Assembly (NCBI GenBank): GCA_015665275.1
Contig: JADFAL010000030.1
Location: 19,501 to 83,500 of the forward strand
From: Flavobacteriales bacterium
GTDB taxonomy: Bacteria; Bacteroidota; Bacteroidia; Flavobacteriales_D; Crocinitomicaceae
Direction of reading: 5' to 3'
DNA: 64,000 bases
In this document: one piece after another, positions 58,947 to 64,000 of the stretch
How positions within the stretch are numbered: the first letter of the stretch is position 1
How the letters are laid out: the number at the start of each line of letters is the position of its first letter
Notes under the pieces: generated by a model
What the model was told of the DNA's origin: nothing
Database searches by the model: none
The model's input: the letters and a program-made list of their open reading frames with translations, nothing else
Position numbers and translations under genes: made by a program

Positions 58947-60437
58947 TTAGCTAATCAAAGACTCCAAAGCAGGATAGTCTATTTTAGAATTATGCCTGGG
59001 ATCTCTTGGAATGTCCATGAATTTAATCTCATCGAAAGGAATATCCAAAGATTGTTCTAAACGATGATCAACATTTGCCCCACCTTCCAGCACTAGAATC
59101 AACTTCGAATTAATTTGAAGCAAGGTTCCCATGGTAACACCTGGTATTTGCTGCAGTCGATTTTCAATGATAAAGGGTGATAGAATTGAGTCGTTATGAT
59201 AGATCAATTGCTGGCTTCTCCCCGTTAAATACAATTCTCCACCCCATAGAAAGCCGGAGTCCCCCGTTCTATGCCATACCGTGTCTCCAACCACAATTTT
59301 GTTTTTCTTGAACGCTTCCTCATTGTTGAAGTAACGCTTTAAAACATGCGGTCCGGCCACAATTATCTCTCCTATCGTTTCGTCGTTAAGCGTGAGCGCA
59401 TCCAATTCGCTCATAGAAGCATTTGGAATCGCCGCCTCATTTATTTTAAAAATGCGCAAGTCTGTTTTGTGGTAAATATGTCCTACTGGTAATCCTACAG
59501 TCAACTTGTCTTCATTATCAATCAATTCCCCCGCTTCTATAGAACTAATCGGTTCTGATTCAGTCGATCCATAAACAATGTTTACAGCAGCCTTTGAAAA
59601 AGCATTCTTCAGCAACTTTGCTTGAGAAGGGAAAACAGGTGCGCCTCCGGTGAATACTTTATCAATTCCATTAAACACGTTTTTGTTTTCCGTCTTTTGA
59701 GCCAATTGTTCCACAATAAAAGGCGATGCAGTAATACGATTGACCTTGTGCTTCTCAATCTGGTTGACCAATTTTTGGGCGTCCATCGTTTCCGGTTTCG
59801 ACATTTTGAAATCGGCAATGACCGAAGTGCAACCTACCCCAAGGTTCACGAACAATACAATTGGTAAAACTGGCATGTCTACATCTTCAGCATTCGGGTC
59901 GATCTCGTCAAGCAGGGCGTCGAATTGTTCTTTCAAAAAACCATGCGTACGATCGGCTGCTTTTGGTCGTCCTGTGCTTCCGGTTGTAAAGGTTATAAGG
60001 GCCGAATCATTATTGGTGACTGACTGAATTTCGTGGATGTGGGAATCCTGTTTCTTTAATGAAAGCTTAATGGGAATGCGCCGTAATTCTTTTGAGAACC
60101 AAGAGAAAATTCGTGCCTTAGTAACTCCGATGAATCCCTTGCAGTCAGCAATCTCACAGCATAATTCCAGTCGTTTTTTGTTGACCCAAGCATCTAGGAA
60201 AACGGCTGTTGCACCACAATAGAATAAGGCCAAAACGATGCGGTAAAGGTCTACGCTCATTGGAACAAAAACAAGTACACGATCTCCTTTTTGAATGCCT
60301 TTTTTTCTGAAATATGCGGCCGTTTCAAGAACATCCTTTTTCAAATCGCTATACGAGATACTTGTCTTCGGATCGATGATTGCTAATCGATCTGGATGCT
60401 TTTCTGCAGTGTTAAGAAAGAGTCGAGAGATATTCAT
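58947..60437 (-). CDS. AMP-dependent synthetase/ligase (OleC/fatty-acyl-CoA-ligase-like)
   Basis: TFTTGSTGRPKAADRTHGF, GGAPVFPSQAKLL, YGSTESEPIS. Confidence 0.85.
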   Translation of the reverse strand: MNISRLFLNTAEKHPDRLAIIDPKTSISYSDLKKDVLETAAYFRKKGIQKGDRVLVFVPMSVDLYRIVLALFYCGATAVFLDAWVNKKRLELCCEIADCKGFIGVTKARIFSWFSKELRRIPIKLSLKKQDSHIHEIQSVTNNDSALITFTTGSTGRPKAADRTHGFLKEQFDALLDEIDPNAEDVDMPVLPIVLFVNLGVGCTSVIADFKMSKPETMDAQKLVNQIEKHKVNRITASPFIVEQLAQKTENKNVFNGIDKVFTGGAPVFPSQAKLLKNAFSKAAVNIVYGSTESEPISSIEAGELIDNEDKLTVGLPVGHIYHKTDLRIFKINEAAIPNASMSELDALTLNDETIGEIIVAGPHVLKRYFNNEEAFKKNKIVVGDTVWHRTGDSGFLWGGELYLTGRSQQLIYHNDSILSPFIIENRLQQIPGVTMGTLLQINSKLILVLEGGANVDHRLEQSLDIPFDEIKFMDIPRDPRHNSKIDYPALESLIS

Positions 60438-61450
60438 AGGTCTATTCCGTAAAGTGAGTACGATTTGTAATGATCTCCCTCGTAATTGTTGGAAATGCTT
60501 ACCGAGTGGTTGTCGAGAATCATCAGTGCATGAATTACACGCTCAAAGTTTCGCTTGGCGGCAATTTGATAGGTTTTCCCGGCCAAATAGGATCCAATTC
60601 CTCGAAATTTTGTGTCCTTTTTTCTGGCAAGTGATTTAATGATCAAGGTTTTTCCAGAAGGATCGAGATAATCGGGAATTGAAAAGGAAATTGCTTGAAT
60701 TTCGCCTTCTTGATCTTCCACCACCCAAATGAGCTCCGGATCGAAATACTTCTTCAACTGCGCATATTTCTTCACAAAATCATCTTCTGCAATTGGGGTA
60801 AACAAGAAGTTCTCTTTAAATGCCTCGTTGTTGAATCTTGCCAATTTCTTCAAGTCGGATTCCAGATTATCCAAATCTATCGATCTGAATACGGCGCCAT
60901 TCTCTTTGAAGCGCTTCTCCCATTTCGTGATCCGTGCATCATCGTAGGTGAGTTGTGTATCAAGGTTGGAGATGTACGTTGCAACGTCTTGAAAACCGAA
61001 ATCTACCCAAAGCTTTCCATAGTACGCATGATGATACGGCTCCATGAAGAAGTTGGGATGCTTGTTATGATCGCTAAATCGATAACTGTTCCAAGTAGAT
61101 CCTTCCATTGGTCCAATGACATAAGCAAATCCATTTGATTTTGCATTGGCAATCGCTTTGTCTAAGAGGAATTTAGATGCTTCGGAATCTTCAATGCATT
61201 CGAAACTCCCTAGTGTGCATGCCTTTTTCTCATCAACTTCCAATCCTGGCTTAAGGTATAGAGCACACCTTGCAATGGCGTTGTCATTTTCAAGTAAAAC
61301 ATAGCAATTTGATAGGTGTTCTGAAGGAATCAGGTCGTGGCCCAAAATAAATCGCTGACTGTTCTCAGGGTACAACAGCTTAGGTAGTTCCGAGAAAAGA
61401 TGAAAATCCTTCTTACCCGGAAATGTTTCTATGATTTTGAAATTACGCAT
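60434..61450 (-). CDS. GNAT-fold acyltransferase-like protein
   Basis: IWVVEDQEGEIQAISFSIPDYL...KFRGIGSYLAGKTYQIAAKRNFERVIHALM; 4-nt overlap with the ligase. Confidence 0.65.
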   Translation of the reverse strand: MRNFKIIETFPGKKDFHLFSELPKLLYPENSQRFILGHDLIPSEHLSNCYVLLENDNAIARCALYLKPGLEVDEKKACTLGSFECIEDSEASKFLLDKAIANAKSNGFAYVIGPMEGSTWNSYRFSDHNKHPNFFMEPYHHAYYGKLWVDFGFQDVATYISNLDTQLTYDDARITKWEKRFKENGAVFRSIDLDNLESDLKKLARFNNEAFKENFLFTPIAEDDFVKKYAQLKKYFDPELIWVVEDQEGEIQAISFSIPDYLDPSGKTLIIKSLARKKDTKFRGIGSYLAGKTYQIAAKRNFERVIHALMILDNHSVSISNNYEGDHYKSYSLYGIDL

Positions 61451-62120
61451 AGTTCAAATAGTATTCTGCAACGAGCAATACGATTGTCGCGGCAAATGGG
61501 ATGGTGAAATTATCGTATCCGCCATGAGAAATTCCTTCGGCGAAAGTCGTACAAATGGCTAGGACCATGGCTACAATTATCGCGTGCAAAATGGAGTAGT
61601 GCTCAAGTCCTATCAGAAATACGATGGAAAGTAAGAGCGCTGCGCCCATAAATGCTAAGGAACCGCTAATTGTTTTCTTTTGGCCAAATGCGCTGTAGGG
61701 TTTGTATGGATATTTCTTCCCAACATATGCAGCTATAGGATCGCACAATGCTAATGTTAAAATGGGAATGTAATACAATGCGAAATTGTCGAAGTAATTG
61801 TAGTTCAAAAAGCATCCGTAAACGATTATCGGATAAAGGATACTGCCGTTAGTTTTTCGCTCTACAGCATTGATGGAGGGTAACAATTTTAGTGGCCAGC
61901 TTACCAAGAGAATCACTAAAAAGCTTCCGCATAACGCTAATACGAACCAGTGATTTTCTAGCATTGGCGGGAAGAAGAGCGTCAGTACTCCAGTAAAAAT
62001 GTGGACTATTTTTCGCGTTATTTCTGCTTGAAAATTGAACTTGTGATACAATAATTCAGCTACTCCGAATAGAACTAGGAATGCTGTCCCCAAGATGCCT
62101 ATGTTGATCCAATTGGTCAT
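61443..62120 (-). CDS. Phytol/dolichol-kinase-like (CTP-dependent) integral membrane protein
   Basis: RKIVHIFTGVLTLFFP, CDPIAAYVGKKYP...KTISGSLAFM, GISHGGYDNFTIP. Confidence 0.75.
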   Translation of the reverse strand: MTNWINIGILGTAFLVLFGVAELLYHKFNFQAEITRKIVHIFTGVLTLFFPPMLENHWFVLALCGSFLVILLVSWPLKLLPSINAVERKTNGSILYPIIVYGCFLNYNYFDNFALYYIPILTLALCDPIAAYVGKKYPYKPYSAFGQKKTISGSLAFMGAALLLSIVFLIGLEHYSILHAIIVAMVLAICTTFAEGISHGGYDNFTIPFAATIVLLVAEYYLNYA

Positions 62121-63205
62121 TTGTCTCGTTTGTCAATTTGAATTCCCATATAGAAAAATCCATTATCCTGTTTCGTCAGTGTTTTAGTCAATTCTGACTC
62201 ATTTTCGATTCCGTCGATACACGTATTGATTTTTCTCGGAACCATTAAGTTCCAGTACGCAAATCGCGCATTTGGCACGCTGTTATCAACGAGGTTTTGT
62301 GCTACATTTAGAAACAATTCCTGAGGCATGTATTCGAAAATATTGGAAAGGTTGAATTTAGAGAAGTTTTGATATTCGGCAAATGCTGCTTCCGCCAAAC
62401 CATTGAATACTACCAGTCGATCTAGATTGGATTTGATTTTTCCAAAGTTCTCTTCCCGCGCATAATGAGGAAGTTGGTCTCCGAAGTCACCTTTCATGAT
62501 AAAATGAAGAAAGTAATTGTTTTGCGCATTCGTATGACTTAGGTGCGCCGCGGCCTGCCCTAAAATAAATTCGGACACAACTACATCTACTTCTTTTAGG
62601 AATGCTGGATCTCGTCCGAAACGTCCCATCACGAATTTGCTAAAGAATAGTTTGAAAAGTAAACGCCAGCGTCTATTGTTCCATTTCTTATGGAAGAAGG
62701 ATGCCTGATCCTCATAAGACTTCGCTTCGAACAGGCGATCCACTCGTTTTCTTGGATGCACTAAGGGTAAAATTCTCCTGCGGAACAATTTAAAATAGCG
62801 CTCAAACTTGCCTTGATAAATTACGCCGTCGGCTAATTCTTGCTGTCTCGCTATCCAAAATTTTTGTAATTCGTCGGAAAGTTTTGTCTTCACTTTTTCG
62901 AACAATTCCAATCGACGCGAAGATGGTTTAAATCCTAGAAATTCAAGAAATTCTTGATACTCTAGTGTTGCGAAGGCGGCTTTTTTCAACTCGATGAGGC
63001 TCAACTGAACAGGGTTGATGTCCACCGCAACGACCAATTCGGGGCCTTCGGAAAGTAACGAGAAACTGTTATCTCCGGCGGAACCAATGGACAGTACGCG
63101 GTCTCCGGATTTGATTTGTAATCCTTCTAGTAACACATCGGCATCTTCCCAGCAATTGGCGTAGCGGATGTAGTCGTGTTGTACGTTATCTAGTTGTTCT
63201 TTCAT
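62117..63205 (-). CDS. DUF3419-family SAM-dependent 3-amino-3-carboxypropyltransferase-like protein (BtaA-like)
   Basis: RYANCWEDADVLLEGLQIKSGDRVLSIGSAGDNSFSLLSEGPELVVAVDINPVQLSLIELKKAA; ATGA overlap with the kinase-like gene. Confidence 0.8.
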   Translation of the reverse strand: MKEQLDNVQHDYIRYANCWEDADVLLEGLQIKSGDRVLSIGSAGDNSFSLLSEGPELVVAVDINPVQLSLIELKKAAFATLEYQEFLEFLGFKPSSRRLELFEKVKTKLSDELQKFWIARQQELADGVIYQGKFERYFKLFRRRILPLVHPRKRVDRLFEAKSYEDQASFFHKKWNNRRWRLLFKLFFSKFVMGRFGRDPAFLKEVDVVVSEFILGQAAAHLSHTNAQNNYFLHFIMKGDFGDQLPHYAREENFGKIKSNLDRLVVFNGLAEAAFAEYQNFSKFNLSNIFEYMPQELFLNVAQNLVDNSVPNARFAYWNLMVPRKINTCIDGIENESELTKTLTKQDNGFFYMGIQIDKRDK

Positions 63206-63242
63206 AGAAATCTGCGTCTGTAGGTCCTTGTTTTATTGGAAT

Positions 63243-63277
63243 ATCGGAATATTCCGATTAAACAATATTCGAATATT
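63243..63277. promoter_or_regulatory. Two adjacent perfect palindromes between operon genes
   Basis: ATCGGAATATTCCGAT (63243-63258) and AATATTCGAATATT (63264-63277). Confidence 0.5.
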
Positions 63278-63289
63278 TAGGTTTTGCTA

Positions 63290-64000
63290 TCAAAATTCAG
63301 TATTTTCTAAAGTAGACTCTTCTACCACTTTAATCTCTCCCGTACTCCCATCCATAATCACTTCATCACCCGTTTTTAATGTTCGTAAAAGTCCCGTCAC
63401 ACTCACGATACAAGGAATTCCCATCTCACGCGAAACAATTGCAGAGTGACTCAATAGGCTTCCACGTTCCACAATAATTGCTGAAGCCGTTGGGAAGAGC
63501 GTCACCCAACCTGGATCGGTGCTGGAAGTCACTAAAATATCTCCATTTAGAGAGTCTATTTCATTTGGATCTTTCACCACGCGAACTTTTGCCTGAACAC
63601 GACCGGGGCAACATCCAATTCCGGACAAATCTCCCTCAATCGGTTCCATTTTTTCGGTAGAGTAGATGTATTCATCCGTGAAGTTGTTACCGTAAGTGAA
63701 GAATCGTTCTTCAGGATCTCGTTGCTCATGATATTCAGCAAATTCTGCTTTTCTGTCGGCAATTGTGGTTTTAATATTGCCTGGTAAAGGTGCATTTTGG
63801 AGTTGGAGAATTTCATCCAATTCCAAATAGAAAACATCACGTGGATGCTCTAGAATTCCGTCAGCCGCCAATCGTTCTCCAAGGTGCGAAAACATCGTTC
63901 GAACCATTCCAAATCCTCGCGTTCTTTCATAACGAAGGTTCTCACGATTGCTCACCAAATCACGCGCTTTTTTCAAAGCATAACGGAACCACCATCTCTT
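63290..64000 (-). CDS. PEP-synthase/rifampicin-phosphotransferase-like protein, C-terminal part (runs off the window)
   Basis: Mobile phosphohistidine domain GSLLSHSAIVSREMGIPCIVSVTG; frame open to the window end (KRWWFRYALKKARD...). Confidence 0.8.
   Translation of the reverse strand, partial: KRWWFRYALKKARDLVSNRENLRYERTRGFGMVRTMFSHLGERLAADGILEHPRDVFYLELDEILQLQNAPLPGNIKTTIADRKAEFAEYHEQRDPEERFFTYGNNFTDEYIYSTEKMEPIEGDLSGIGCCPGRVQAKVRVVKDPNEIDSLNGDILVTSSTDPGWVTLFPTASAIIVERGSLLSHSAIVSREMGIPCIVSVTGLLRTLKTGDEVIMDGSTGEIKVVEESTLENTEF

Noticed and set aside
1-64000. CRISPR arrays, prophage, integrative elements, transposases, toxin-antitoxin or restriction systems
   Set aside because: I looked for direct-repeat arrays and signature proteins and saw none. 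The only tandem repeats are the 22-nt units near 43394-43450, which are too few and lack spacers.

Overview
This is a chromosomal window from a Bacteroidota genome, most likely Flavobacteriales. Supporting marks are the gldB-gldC and mutY-ssb-gldE-gldD gliding clusters, T9SS-type C-terminal sorting tails, and TAnnTTTG-like -7 promoter elements. Most of it is housekeeping and envelope genes: ferredoxin, nadE, trmB, clpX/clpP, folK, HU, RNase E/G, recX, alpha-2-macroglobulin, pbpC, pyrC, ruvC, tRNA-Leu(UAG), tig, and several two-component regulators. I see no CRISPR array, prophage, transposase or rRNA operon. The points most worth following up are: (1) a translationally coupled minus-strand operon at 58947-64000 (AMP-ligase, GNAT-like, phytol/dolichol-kinase-like, BtaA/DUF3419-like, PEP-synthase-like), which may be an uncharacterised lipid or head-group pathway with a palindrome cluster inside it; (2) genes interrupted by nonsense codons or frameshifts (a histidine kinase stopped just before its phospho-acceptor His, a CPBP protease with two in-frame stops, a split RsiV/DUF3298-like lipoprotein gene, and a truncated AhpD abutting a start-less ORF); (3) REP-like intergenic elements around the alpha-2-macroglobulin/pbpC region; (4) small ORFs missing from the supplied track (a 30-aa AURKAIP1/COX24-like basic protein and a 35-aa single-TM peptide); and (5) RNA hairpins in the clpP-clpX gap and the tRNA-Leu leader. 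Everything was read by eye. Family calls come from motif recognition and were not checked by any search.
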